64,000 bases of DNA from Rhodanobacteraceae bacterium (GTDB lineage Bacteria > Pseudomonadota > Gammaproteobacteria > Xanthomonadales > SZUA-5): contig JADJPR010000023.1 in assembly GCA_016713135.1 (NCBI GenBank), positions 434,001 to 498,000 on the forward strand, in the 5' to 3' direction. Below the pieces are notes generated by a model. That model searched no databases and was not told where the DNA came from. It saw nothing but the letters and a program-made list of their open reading frames with translations. Each line of letters begins with the position of its first letter. Position 1 is the first letter of the stretch. The translations under genes and the position numbers were made by a program. Shown here piece after piece: positions 35,647-44,263 of the stretch.

Positions 35647-35740
35647 TGGAGACTCCGTGGGGCTGGGAAAGTGAGGCCGGATACTAGCGGGTGGGACGCA
35701 CCTTGGGTTTGGCAGGGATCAAGCCAGCGGCGAGACGGTG

Positions 35741-35921
35741 CTGGTTGCTGGTGTTGGTTGTTGGTGTTGGTTGTGGGAGTTGGTATTGGTTTTGGCGTCA
35801 GAGGCTGTTGCGGGGTACAGCATCAACCAGGTTGCAGCGACCGGGTGCTGCTGGCCGGTTATCGCGTGCAGGAACTCTCCCGATCTGCCGGCCTTGTCCA
35901 ACAACCAACACCAACAACCAC
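35741..35921. repeat. GGTGTTGG-type long inverted repeat
   Basis: The left arm CTGGTTGCTGGTGTTGGTTG (35741-35800, extended) pairs with ACAACCAACACCAACAACC at 35901-35919. About 100 bp of unique sequence lies between. It shares its arm motif with the 81-bp array at 6796-7124. Confidence 0.75.
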
Positions 35922-35932
35922 CTGCCACCCCC

Positions 35933-35961
35933 TTGCGCCGCCCACCCATCGACGCTACTAT
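35933..35961 (+). promoter_or_regulatory. Sigma-70 promoter for initiator tRNA
   Basis: TTGCGC (35933-35938) and TACTAT (35956-35961) are 17 bp apart. Initiation near 35968 would leave a short leader before the tRNA at 35975, with a GC-rich discriminator (GGCGAGC) as usual for stable RNA promoters. Confidence 0.7.
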
Positions 35962-35974
35962 GGCGAGCTTCTGG

Positions 35975-36051
35975 TGCGGGGTGGAGCAGTCAGGCAGCTC
36001 GTCGGGCTCATAACCCGAAGGTCGCAGGTTCAAATCCTGCCCCCGCTACCA
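35975..36051 (+). tRNA. tRNA-fMet (CAT), initiator
   Basis: 77 nt with encoded CCA. The anticodon CAT is at 36009-36011, the anticodon stem has the three G-C pairs typical of initiators, and the T-arm is GCAGG-TTCAAAT-CCTGC. Positions 1 and 72 are T and T, unpaired, which fits the initiator rule though it differs from the usual C1/A72. It lies before rimP-nusA-infB, as does metY in E. coli. Confidence 0.95.
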
Positions 36052-36065
36052 ATGGTTTTCGACAG

Positions 36066-36092
36066 AAAGCCTCTTCGGAGGCTTTTTTGTTG
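36066..36092 (+). terminator. Rho-independent terminator after tRNA-fMet
   Basis: Stem AAAGCCTC-TTCG-GAGGCTTT followed by TTTTGTT. It should partly end the tRNA transcript before rimP; some read-through would feed the downstream operon. Confidence 0.9.
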
Positions 36093-36118
36093 CCCGAATT
36101 CCACCCAGGCAGGGCCAA

Positions 36119-36625
36119 ATGGCTGCGCAGCGCAAGGCGGAAATCGAGGCACTGCTCGGCCCCACGGTGCAGGCGCTCGGACTCGAATTATGGGGCAGCG
36201 AACTGGCGCTGTCGCGCGCCGGCGGCCTGTTGCGCCTGTACATCGACCACCCGGACCGCCCGGTCACGCTGGAAGATTGCGAGCAGGTCAGCCGCGAGGT
36301 GTCGGCGCTGCTCGACGTGCATGACCCGATCAGCGGCAACTACACGCTGGAAGTCTCCTCCCCAGGCCTGGATCGCCCGCTGTTCCGCGGCGAGCAGTAC
36401 GCGCGCTTCGTCGGATCGGACGTGCGCGCCACCACCGGCGTGCCGATCGACGGCCGTCGCCGCTTCCTGGGGCGCATCGCCAGCGTGGACGGCGACCGGG
36501 TGACAATCGAAATGGACACCGGACCGGTCACGCTGGCCGTCGCCGACATCGAAAAGGCGAAACTGGTGCCGCGCTTCGCGCCGGCGCAGGTTTCGCGCTC
36601 ACCGCGCAAGGGTAAGAAAGCATGA
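36119..36625 (+). CDS. rimP: Ribosome maturation factor RimP
   Basis: 168 residues. RimP acts in 30S subunit assembly. Signatures are ALGLELWGSEL in the N-terminal domain, LEVSSPGLDRPLF around residues 79-91 and the C-terminal SH3-like domain with IEMDTGPVTLAVADIEKAKLVP. Its stop overlaps the nusA ATG (ATGA). First gene of the rimP-nusA-infB-rbfA-truB operon. Confidence 0.97.
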   Translation: MAAQRKAEIEALLGPTVQALGLELWGSELALSRAGGLLRLYIDHPDRPVTLEDCEQVSREVSALLDVHDPISGNYTLEVSSPGLDRPLFRGEQYARFVGSDVRATTGVPIDGRRRFLGRIASVDGDRVTIEMDTGPVTLAVADIEKAKLVPRFAPAQVSRSPRKGKKA

Positions 36626-38121
36626 GCAAGGAAATGCTGCTGGTCGCAGATGCCGTCGCCAACGAGAAGGGCGTCCCGCGTGGGGTGATCTTCGACGCGC
36701 TGGAGGCGGCGCTCGCTTCAGCGGCCAAGCGCAAGCATGGCGGCGACATCCTGACGCGGGTGTCGATCAATCGGGTCACCGGCGCCTATGAGACCTTCCG
36801 TCGCTGGGAAGTGATCGCCGACGACCAGCCGCTCGAATTCCCGGAGCGACAGACCGCGCTGACCGTGGCGCGCGACGACAACCCCGGGATCGAGATCGGC
36901 GGCTTCGTCGAGGAGCCGATCGAGAACGCCGAATTCGGCCGCATCGCCGCGCAGGCCGCCAAGCAGGTGATCGTGCAGCGCGTGCGCGAGGCCGAGCGCG
37001 GCCAGGTGGTGGACCAGTACAAGGAAAAGGTCGGCACCCTGGTCACCGGCATCATCAAGCGCATCGAGCGCGGCCACATCTACCTGGACCTCGGCGCCAA
37101 TGCCGAGGCGATCATCCTGCGCGAACGCGTGATCCCGCGTGAGAACTTCCGCGCCGGCGACCGCATCCGCGGCATCCTGTACGACGTGCGCAGCGAGGCC
37201 CGCGGCCCGCAACTGTTCGTCTCGCGCACCGCACCCGAATTCATGATGGAGCTGTTCAAGCTCGAAGTGCCGGAAGTCGGCCAGGGCGTGGTCAACGTGA
37301 TGGCCGCCGCGCGCGATCCGGGCGACCGCGCCAAGATCGCCGTGCGCGCCAACGACAACCGCACCGACCCGGTCGGCGCCTGCATCGGCATGCAGGGCTC
37401 GCGCGTCAAGGCGGTGTCGAACGAGCTGAATGGCGAGCGCATCGACATCGTCCTCTGGAACGACAACCCGGCGCAGTTCGTCATCAACGCGATGGCGCCG
37501 GCGGAAGTGCAGTCGATCGTGGTCGACGAGGAAAAGCACTCGATGGACCTGGCGGTGGCCGAGGACAAGCTGTCCCAGGCGATTGGCCGCGGCGGCCAGA
37601 ACGTGCGCCTCGCCAGCAAGCTGACCGGCTGGCAGTTGAATGTCATGACCCAGCAGCAGGCCCAGGCCAAGAGCGAGGCCGAATCGACCCAGGCGGTGCA
37701 GTTGTTCGTCGACAACCTGCAGGTGGACGAGGAAATCGCCGCGATCCTGGTGCGCGAGGGCTTCAGTACGGTCGAGGAAGTGGCCTATGTGCCGGCCGGC
37801 GAGCTGCTCAACATCGACGAGTTCGACGAGGACCTGGTCGAGGAGCTGCGGGCGCGCGCCCGCGACGCGCTGCTGACCGAGATGATCGCCAAGGAAGAGG
37901 CGCTCGAAGAACACAAGCCGGACGATTCGCTGCTCGCGGTCGCGGGCATGGACGAGGCCACCGCCTATGCGATGGCCGCCGCCGGCATCCGTACCCGCGA
38001 CGACCTCGCCGACCTCGCCACCGACGAACTGATGGACGTCGAGGGCATGACCGAGGAGCGTGCGGCGGCGCTGATCATGGCGGCGCGCGCGCCCTTGTTC
38101 GATGGCGACACCCAGGCTTGA
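36622..38121 (+). CDS. nusA: Transcription termination/antitermination factor NusA
   Basis: 499 residues. An N-terminal polymerase-binding domain (1-130), an S1 domain (about 135-200, TLVTGIIKRIERGHIYLDLG) and two KH domains (GACIGMQGSRVKAVSNEL; LSQAIGRGGQNVRLASKL) are followed by two C-terminal acidic repeats with helix-hairpin-helix pairs, typical of gammaproteobacterial NusA. All parts are present and intact. Confidence 0.98.
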   Translation: MSKEMLLVADAVANEKGVPRGVIFDALEAALASAAKRKHGGDILTRVSINRVTGAYETFRRWEVIADDQPLEFPERQTALTVARDDNPGIEIGGFVEEPIENAEFGRIAAQAAKQVIVQRVREAERGQVVDQYKEKVGTLVTGIIKRIERGHIYLDLGANAEAIILRERVIPRENFRAGDRIRGILYDVRSEARGPQLFVSRTAPEFMMELFKLEVPEVGQGVVNVMAAARDPGDRAKIAVRANDNRTDPVGACIGMQGSRVKAVSNELNGERIDIVLWNDNPAQFVINAMAPAEVQSIVVDEEKHSMDLAVAEDKLSQAIGRGGQNVRLASKLTGWQLNVMTQQQAQAKSEAESTQAVQLFVDNLQVDEEIAAILVREGFSTVEEVAYVPAGELLNIDEFDEDLVEELRARARDALLTEMIAKEEALEEHKPDDSLLAVAGMDEATAYAMAAAGIRTRDDLADLATDELMDVEGMTEERAAALIMAARAPLFDGDTQA

Positions 38122-38177
38122 GATGAACCGGTGCGCGCCCCTCCCGGGCGCGTCCGACGCTGAATTTGGAGAAGCGA

Positions 38178-40796
38178 ATGGCAGGAGTGACCGTCGAAAA
38201 GCTGGCGACCGTGCTGGGGGTGAGCCCCGAGCGCCTGCTTGAACAGCTGGCCGAGGCCGGCATGAAGTTCAACAGTGTCCAGCAGGAGGTCAGCGCCACC
38301 GAGAAGGTCGCGCTGCTGGAGCATCTGCGTTCTGCACACGGCAAGGCCAAGGCCGACCTGAAAGCGCCGAGCCAGATCACGCTCAAGCGCAAGACTGTCA
38401 GCGAGCTGACGGTCCCCACCGGCGGCCCCGGCCGCGGCGCGAAGACGGTCAACGTTGAAGTCCGCCAGAAGAAGATCTACGTCAAGCGCAGCACCGTCGC
38501 CGAGGCCGCCGAGCACGATCCCGAACGCGAGGAAGCCCAGCGCCTGCTGAACGAGTCGCACCTGCGTCGCGAGAGCGAGGACATGGTCCGCCGCGACGCC
38601 GAGGCGCGGCGCCAGGCGGACGAGGAAAAGCAACGCGAGATCGAAGAGGCGCGCAAGCGCGACCGCGAGGAAGCCGAGCGCCGCGCCGCCGAGGAAGCCG
38701 AGCGCCTGCGCGAGGAAGAAGCCAAGCGCAAGGCCGAGGAAGAGCGCGTAAAGACCGAAGCCGCCAAGCCGAAGAAGCCGGGCCGCGTCGAGGCCGACGA
38801 CAAGCCGCGTGGCCACAAGCCGGACAAGAACGCGCCCAAGCGCGCGCCGGTCGCCCGTGCGATCGAAGACGAGGTGGTGGTCGACGAAGCCGAACCGGTA
38901 GTTCCGGCCGCCGGCCAGCTGCACCTGTCCGATCACGCGCGCCGCGCCAAGAAGAAACCGCACAAGCGCTATGGCGCTCCTGAGCCGCAGCGCGGCGGCG
39001 GGCGCGACCACGGCTTCTCCCGTCCTACAGCCCCGGTGGTGCGCGAAGTGGAAGTTGGCGACACGATCATTGTGGCGGACCTGGCGCAGAAGCTTGCGGT
39101 CAAGGCACCGGAAGTCATCAAGGCGTTGATGAAGATGGGCGTGTTCGTGACCATCAACCAGAGCATCGACCACGACACCGCCGTGCTGGTCTCCGAAGAG
39201 CTCGGCCACTCAGTCAAGAAGTCCGGCGCCAAGGACGTCGAGGCCGACATCCTGTCGCACGATCCGAGCGCGGGCGACGCGCAGACGCGTCCGCCGGTGG
39301 TCACCATCATGGGTCATGTCGACCACGGCAAGACCTCGCTGCTCGACCACATCCGCCGCACCCGCGTGGCGGCTGGCGAGGCTGGCGGCATCACCCAGCA
39401 TATCGGCGCGTACCACGTGAACACCAAGAAGGGGATCATCACCTTCCTGGACACGCCGGGCCATTCGGCCTTCACCCAGATGCGTGCGCGTGGCGCCAAG
39501 ATCACCGACATCGTGATCCTGGTGGTCGCCGCCGACGACGGCGTGATGCCGCAGACGATCGAGGCGATCAACCACGCCAAGGCGGCGAAGGTGCCGATCA
39601 TCGTGGCCGTCAACAAGATGGACAAGGCCGACGCCGATCCAGAACGGGTCAAGCAGGGCCTGCTGCAGCACGAGCTGGTCCCCGAGGAATACGGCGGCGA
39701 CGTTCAGGTGATCCCACTGTCGGCCAAGTCCGGCATGGGCATCGACAACCTGCTCGACGCCATCCTGGTGCAGTCCGAAGTGCTCGAACTGAAGGCCGCA
39801 GCCAAGGGCCGTGCGCGCGGTACGGTGGTCGAATCCACCCTCGACAAGGGCCGCGGCCCGGTGGCGACGGTGCTGGTGCAATCCGGCTTGCTGAAGAAGG
39901 GCGACATCGTGCTGTCCGGCACCCAGTGGGGCCGCGTGCGCGCGATGTTCGACGAAGCCGGGCGCCAGATCGCCGAGGCTGGCCCGTCGATTCCGGCGGT
40001 GGTCATCGGCCTGCAGGGCACGCCGAATGCCGGCGACGACTTCCTCGTCGTGGCCGACGAACGCGCCGCACGCGACGCCGCCACGGCGCGCGAACTGCGC
40101 AACCGCGACGTGCGCCTGGCCAAGACCTCGAACAAGCTGGACGACATCTTTGCCCAGATGGGCCAGGGCGAGGTGCAGACCCTCAACCTGCTGGTCAAGG
40201 CTGATGTGCAGGGCAGCGCCGAGGCACTGCGCGAGTCCCTGACCAGGCTGGCCACCGACCAGATCAAGGTCAACATCATCGCCTCGGGCGTCGGCGGCAT
40301 CACCGAATCCGATGCCACGCTGGCGGTCGCCAGCAAAGCCATCGTCATCGGCTTCAACGTGCGTGCCGATGCGCAGGCTCGCAAGGTGCTGCAGGAAGGC
40401 GGTGTCGAGATCAACTACTACAGCATCATCTACGAAGCAATCGATCATGTGCGCAAGGCGCTCACCGGCATGCTCGGCACCGAGACGCGCGAGCAGATCA
40501 TCGGCCTGGCGCAGGTGCGCGACGTGTTCCGCTCCAGCAAGTTCGGTGCGGTGGCGGGCTGCATGGTCATCGAGGGCGTGGTCAAGCGCAACAAGCCGAT
40601 CCGCGTGCTGCGCGACAACGTGGTGGTCTTCGAGGGCGAACTGGAATCGCTGCGTCGCTTCAAGGACGTGGTCGAGGAAGTGCGCAACGGCATGGAGTGC
40701 GGCATCGCGGTGAAGGCTTACAACGACGTCAAGGTCGGCGACCAGATCGAGTGCTTCGACCGCATCGAAGTGCAGCGCACGCTGACGTCTTCCTGA
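38178..40796 (+). CDS. infB: Translation initiation factor IF-2
   Basis: 872 residues from ATG 38178, preceded by GGAGAAGCGA. An N-terminal IF2N domain (about 1-60) and a long charged helical linker rich in Arg/Glu/Ala (100-230) are followed by a second IF2N domain and the GTPase domain. GHVDHGKT is at 379-386, with DTPGHSAF and NKMDKAD after it; beta-barrel and C-terminal fMet-tRNA-binding domains follow. A TTG codon upstream at 38166 is in frame but unlikely. Confidence 0.98.
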   Translation: MAGVTVEKLATVLGVSPERLLEQLAEAGMKFNSVQQEVSATEKVALLEHLRSAHGKAKADLKAPSQITLKRKTVSELTVPTGGPGRGAKTVNVEVRQKKIYVKRSTVAEAAEHDPEREEAQRLLNESHLRRESEDMVRRDAEARRQADEEKQREIEEARKRDREEAERRAAEEAERLREEEAKRKAEEERVKTEAAKPKKPGRVEADDKPRGHKPDKNAPKRAPVARAIEDEVVVDEAEPVVPAAGQLHLSDHARRAKKKPHKRYGAPEPQRGGGRDHGFSRPTAPVVREVEVGDTIIVADLAQKLAVKAPEVIKALMKMGVFVTINQSIDHDTAVLVSEELGHSVKKSGAKDVEADILSHDPSAGDAQTRPPVVTIMGHVDHGKTSLLDHIRRTRVAAGEAGGITQHIGAYHVNTKKGIITFLDTPGHSAFTQMRARGAKITDIVILVVAADDGVMPQTIEAINHAKAAKVPIIVAVNKMDKADADPERVKQGLLQHELVPEEYGGDVQVIPLSAKSGMGIDNLLDAILVQSEVLELKAAAKGRARGTVVESTLDKGRGPVATVLVQSGLLKKGDIVLSGTQWGRVRAMFDEAGRQIAEAGPSIPAVVIGLQGTPNAGDDFLVVADERAARDAATARELRNRDVRLAKTSNKLDDIFAQMGQGEVQTLNLLVKADVQGSAEALRESLTRLATDQIKVNIIASGVGGITESDATLAVASKAIVIGFNVRADAQARKVLQEGGVEINYYSIIYEAIDHVRKALTGMLGTETREQIIGLAQVRDVFRSSKFGAVAGCMVIEGVVKRNKPIRVLRDNVVVFEGELESLRRFKDVVEEVRNGMECGIAVKAYNDVKVGDQIECFDRIEVQRTLTSS

Positions 40797-40808
40797 GGAG
40801 CACCGCCG

Positions 40809-41150
40809 ATGGCCCGCGGTGGATTCGAACGTACCGATCGCGTCGCAGCGCTGCTGCGGCGCGAGGTCGCGGTGCTGGTGCACGAGGACGTCAAGCAGCA
40901 CCAGCTGCCGGAGATCAGCGTGTCCGACGTCGAAGTCAGCCGCGACCTCGCGGTGGCCAAGGTGTTCATCACCGCGCTGAACCCGGAAGACGCCAAGCCG
41001 GCGCTCGCACTGCTCAAGGAAGAGGCCAAGCGCTACCGCCAGGCCTTGTCGAAGATGATGAGCACCCGTACGGTCCCCGAGCTGCGTTTCCACTACGACG
41101 ATTCGGTGGATCGCGGCAGCCGGATCGATGCGTTGCTGCGGGGTGGGTGA
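40809..41150 (+). CDS. rbfA: Ribosome-binding factor A
   Basis: 113 residues with the KH-like RbfA fold: RTDRVAALLRREVAVLVHEDVK, VSDVEVSRDLAVAKVFIT and the C-terminal LRFHYDDSVDRGSRID. It functions in 30S maturation and cold adaptation. A GAGGAG site overlaps the end of infB, 12 bp upstream. Confidence 0.96.
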   Translation: MARGGFERTDRVAALLRREVAVLVHEDVKQHQLPEISVSDVEVSRDLAVAKVFITALNPEDAKPALALLKEEAKRYRQALSKMMSTRTVPELRFHYDDSVDRGSRIDALLRGG

Positions 41151-41161
41151 GGCGGGCAGCG

Positions 41162-41312
41162 AGAGTGGGGAGAGGGTCAGGGGTCAAGGGAACGGCCTCA
41201 AGGCATCCAGGCCTCCATCGCTGCTCGGAGCGCGCCTCCTTCGACTGAGCCACTGGCTGTTCCTGCGCAGGCTCCCGTCCCTCGCCCCCTTCCCCCTGCC
41301 CCGCTTCTGCTC
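41162..41312. repeat. Weak inverted repeat before truB
   Basis: G-rich GAGAGTGGGGAGAGGGTCAG at the left and C-rich CCTCGCCCCCTTCCCCCTGC at the right could pair imperfectly across about 110 bp. The arms resemble the 8740-8828 family. No gene is seen in this space. Confidence 0.4.
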
Positions 41313-41315
41313 CAC

Positions 41316-42236
41316 ATGTCCTCCCTGCCTCCCCGCCGCCACCTCGACGGTGTCCTGCTGCTCGACAAACCCATCGGCCGCAGCTCCAACGCCGCGCTGC
41401 AACGGGTCAAGTGGATCTATCGCGCCGAGAAGGCCGGCCACACCGGCAGCCTGGATCCGCTGGCCACCGGCCTGCTGCCGGTGTGCTTCGGCAATGCCAC
41501 GCGGCTGTCGTCCTACCTGCTGAGCGGCGACAAGGGTTACCGCGTCACCGCGCGGCTGGGCATCCGCACCGACACCCTCGACGCCGATGGCCGCCCCGTG
41601 GCGGAGGCGCCGATCGGTGACCTGGATGCGGCCGCCATCGAAGCCCAGCTCGGGGCTTTCCGCGGCGAGATCGAGCAAATCCCGCCGATGTACTCGGCGC
41701 TCAAGCGCGACGGCCGCCCGCTGCATGAACTGGCGCGCGCGGGCGTCGAGATCGAGCGCGAACCGCGCAAGGTGCGCATCGACCGCCTGCAGCTGGTCGA
41801 GTGGACCGCTCCCTTCCTGGTGCTCGACGTCGACTGCACCACCGGCACCTATGTGCGTACCCTGGTCGACGACCTCGGCCAGCGTCTCGGCTGCGGCGCG
41901 CATGTTCACGCGCTGCGGCGCACCTGGGCCGCGCCCTTCCGTGACCCGCAAATGCACCCGATGGACGAACTCGACCAGTTGATCGGCGATTTGCCGGCGC
42001 TCGATGCGCTGCTGCAGCCGATCGAGACCATGGTCGCCTGGATGCCGCAGGTGCACATCGAAGGCCGCGACCTCATCAGCTGGCGCCACGGCAATCCGCT
42101 GACCCTGAAGGATCCGCCGGTCGCCGAAGAGATCGCGGTCACGTCGATGGACGGACGCCTGCTCGGCATCGGCCGCTGCGCCGACGCGCAGACGGTCTAT
42201 GCGGTACGGGTGCTGGCGCGGCCGGGCGCGAGTTAG
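41316..42236 (+). CDS. truB: tRNA pseudouridine-55 synthase TruB
   Basis: 306 residues. Makes pseudouridine 55 in the T-loop of tRNAs. GVLLLDKPIGRSSN and HTGSLDPLATGLLP with catalytic Asp47 are intact; YRVTARLGIRTDTLDADG and CTTGTYVRTLVDDLGQRLG follow, then a C-terminal PUA-like part. The usual rpsO is not next; the repeat array follows. Confidence 0.97.
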   Translation: MSSLPPRRHLDGVLLLDKPIGRSSNAALQRVKWIYRAEKAGHTGSLDPLATGLLPVCFGNATRLSSYLLSGDKGYRVTARLGIRTDTLDADGRPVAEAPIGDLDAAAIEAQLGAFRGEIEQIPPMYSALKRDGRPLHELARAGVEIEREPRKVRIDRLQLVEWTAPFLVLDVDCTTGTYVRTLVDDLGQRLGCGAHVHALRRTWAAPFRDPQMHPMDELDQLIGDLPALDALLQPIETMVAWMPQVHIEGRDLISWRHGNPLTLKDPPVAEEIAVTSMDGRLLGIGRCADAQTVYAVRVLARPGAS

Positions 42237-42358
42237 CCCCGGGGCTGTGGGTTGTGGGCAGCGCAGTTTGAACGCCGCAGGTCTGTGAGATTCCCGGTCG
42301 CCCCTGCCCGTGCGCTTGTCCTTGCATCGAACTGTCGCATTCCGGTGCCTGCTTTCTT

Positions 42359-42480
42359 GTCCGCAAAGGACGCAAAGGACGCAAAGAAGGCAGAAGCGCC
42401 TTGTGTTGCGCAGAATCCCCATGTCCCGCATCCGGCTATGGATTTGGCTCCACTTCGCGTCCTTTGCGTTCTTTGCGGAC
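42359..42480. repeat. GACGCAAAG-type hairpin with a 60-bp loop
   Basis: Arms GTCCGCAAAGGACGCAAAGG and complement ending TTTGCGGAC. The loop includes GCGCCTTGTGTTGCGCAGAA and CCGGCTATGGATTTGG, shared with the next copy. Confidence 0.8.
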
Positions 42481-42588
42481 AAAAGTGTTTTCTTTCCTGC
42501 ACTTGAATCATGTTCGGTGAGAGTTCCGGTCGTCCCTGCCGGTGCGCTTATTCGCGCATCGAATTGTCGCGGACCGATGCCTGTTTTT

Positions 42589-42710
42589 GTCCGCAAAGGA
42601 CGCAAAGGACGCTAAGAAGGCAAAAGCGTCTTGGGTTGCGCAGAGTCGCCATGCGCCCGCATCCCCCTATGGATTTGGCTCTACTTTGCGTCCTTTGCGT
42701 CCTTTGCGGA
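42589..42710. repeat. GACGCAAAG-type hairpin, near copy of 42359-42480
   Basis: Same arms and loop as the preceding hairpin with scattered changes (for example GACGCTAAG in the left arm), so the pair arose by duplication 230 bp apart. Confidence 0.8.
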
Positions 42711-42831
42711 AAATGTCTTGTATTTCAGAACTTTAATTCATGTTCGGTGAGAGTTCCGGTCGCCCCTGGCGGTGCGCTTATTCGCGCATCGAACTTCTTC
42801 GCGACCCGCGCTACTTTTCTTGTCCGCAAAG

Positions 42832-42901
42832 GACGCAAAGAACGCAAAGGAAGCGAAAGCGGTTTCCGCTCTTCTTTGCGTCCTTCGCGTCCTTTGCGGA
42901 C
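42832..42901. repeat. GACGCAAAG-type hairpin, short loop
   Basis: Short-loop version with an internal GCGGTTTCCGC stem. Its reverse complement, with flanks, matches 21845-21915. Confidence 0.8.
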
Positions 42902-42987
42902 AAACTGCTCTTCAGATCAATGAGTTATCGGATGTTTGGTGAGAGTCCCGGTCGCCCCTGCCGGTGCGCTTATTCGCGCATCGAACT

Positions 42988-43088
42988 GGAGGGCACGAGG
43001 CCACGAGGGCACGAGGGCACGCAAGAGCCAGTTCGGTGCGAAGGAGCGCCTTCGCGTGCCCTCGTGCCCTCTTGCCCTCGTGCCCTCC
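42988..43088. repeat. GGGCACGAG-type hairpin
   Basis: The left arm GGAGGGCACGAGGCCACGAG and right arm CTCGTGCCCTCTTGCCCTCG surround a short GCGAAGGAGCGCC segment. The next copy at 43178-43278 differs at only a few bases and lies 190 bp on. Confidence 0.85.
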
Positions 43089-43177
43089 GAGTTTGTCATT
43101 TATAAATCAATGCCTTGCGACATGTTCGGTGAGAGTCCCGGTCGCCCCTGGCGGTGCGCTTATTCGCGCATCGAACT

Positions 43178-43278
43178 GGAGGGCACGAGGCCACGAGGGC
43201 ACGAGGGCACGCAAGAGCCAGTTCGGTGCGAAGGAGCGCCTTTGCGTGCCCTCGTGCCCTCTTGCCCTCGTGCCCTCC
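43178..43278. repeat. GGGCACGAG-type hairpin
   Basis: Near-identical to 42988-43088 and followed by ATCAATGCCTTGCGACATG, the tail-core junction of a final truncated unit. Confidence 0.85.
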
Positions 43279-43457
43279 GAATTTACCTTTTCTAAATCAA
43301 TGCCTTGCGACATGTTCGGTGAGAGCCGATTCTGTCGGCGATCTCTTGCTGGCAACTACAGGAAGGATCGCGGAGTGAGTCCGCTCCGACTGGCGGACCC
43401 AAGACAGCCCGCCGCCACCCGGTTATCGTCGCGCCATCGCCTCGACGGAACCGCGTC

Positions 43458-44253
43458 ATGAAACACCGAATGTTGATCACCGGGGCCTCGGCCGGCATCG
43501 GCGAGGCCTGCGCGCGGGAGTGGGCGCGGCGCGGCTGGGACCTGATCCTGACGGCGCGGCGCACCGATCGACTGCAGTCACTTGCTGACGCTCTGAAGAC
43601 CGAGTTCGGCTGCGATGCGGCGGTATTCAGTGCCGACCTCGCCGACCCGCTGGCACCGACGCAACTGGTCGAGGCGATCCAGGCGCGCGGTTTGCAGGTC
43701 GACGGCCTGATCAACAACGCCGGCTACGGCGTGTCGGGCACCCTGCTGTCGGTGCCCTGGCGCACCCATGCTGATTTCCTGCGCGTACTGCTGTGGGCAC
43801 CGACCGAGCTGATCTACCTGCTGCTGCCCGGCATGCAACAGCGTGGCTTCGGGCGCATCGTCAATGTCGCCTCGCTGGCCGGACTGGTGCCGGGCACCGC
43901 GGGACACACGCTGTATGGCGCGACCAAGAGCTACCTGATCCGCTTCTCGCAGTCGCTGGCGCAGGAAACCCTGCCGCGAGGCGTGCACGTGACCGCGCTC
44001 TGCCCCGGGTTCACCTACAGCGAGTTCCACGACGTCAACCAGATGCGCGAAACCGTGTCGAAGATGCCGAAGTTCATGTGGATGGACGCGCGGACCGTGG
44101 TGCGCCAGGCCTATGAAGCCAGCGAGCGCGGCGACATCGTCTACGTCAACGGGCGCTGGAACCGCTTCGTCCGCACCCTGACCAAGGTGCTCCCCGGACC
44201 GCCTCGCGCTGGCCCTGGTCTCCGGCCAGTCGCGCAAGTTCCGCAAGACCTGA
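43458..44253 (+). CDS. Short-chain dehydrogenase/reductase, frameshifted near the end
   Basis: A 264-residue SDR if one base is removed near 44196. Nucleotide-binding TGASAGIG at 8-15, NNAGYG, catalytic YGATK and upstream NVASLAG are intact, so a classical NAD(P)-dependent oxidoreductase. The uncorrected frame runs to 44267 with a nonsense tail after LTKVLP; dropping one C from CTCCCC gives PDRLALALVSGQSRKFRKT and a stop at 44251-44253. This leaves 10 bp before the next gene. Substrate unknown. Confidence 0.85.
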
Positions 44254-44263
44254 GGCGCAGGAC

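Larger units (their letters stand above)
42237..43457. repeat. Modular repeat array, plus orientation
   Basis: No gene. At least four copies of the 56-bp core (ATGTTCGGTGAGAGTCCCGG...GCGCATCGAACT) start near 42509, 42737, 42930 and 43121, a fifth is cut short at 43311, and a degenerate one lies near 42283. Each core is followed by a hairpin of GCAAAGGAC or GGGCACGAG type and then TCAATGCCTTGCGAC or similar. The last units are 190 bp apart. Same parts, opposite orientation, as 21571-22322. Confidence 0.85.

Noticed and set aside
39210..41093. 627-codon minus-strand frame opposite infB
   Set aside because: Antisense shadow of infB and rbfA, both certain genes.
42237..43457. Several short reading frames in the repeat array and a CRISPR-like reading of it
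   Set aside because: Frames arise from tandem repeats (SAKDAKDAKK-like and FASFASFAD-like translations). Units are about 190 bp with internal hairpins and no short unique spacers, and no cas genes are near, so it is not a CRISPR array.
42237..43457. Integron cassette array
   Set aside because: Units carry no reading frames and no attC-type simple sites, and no integrase gene is in the window.
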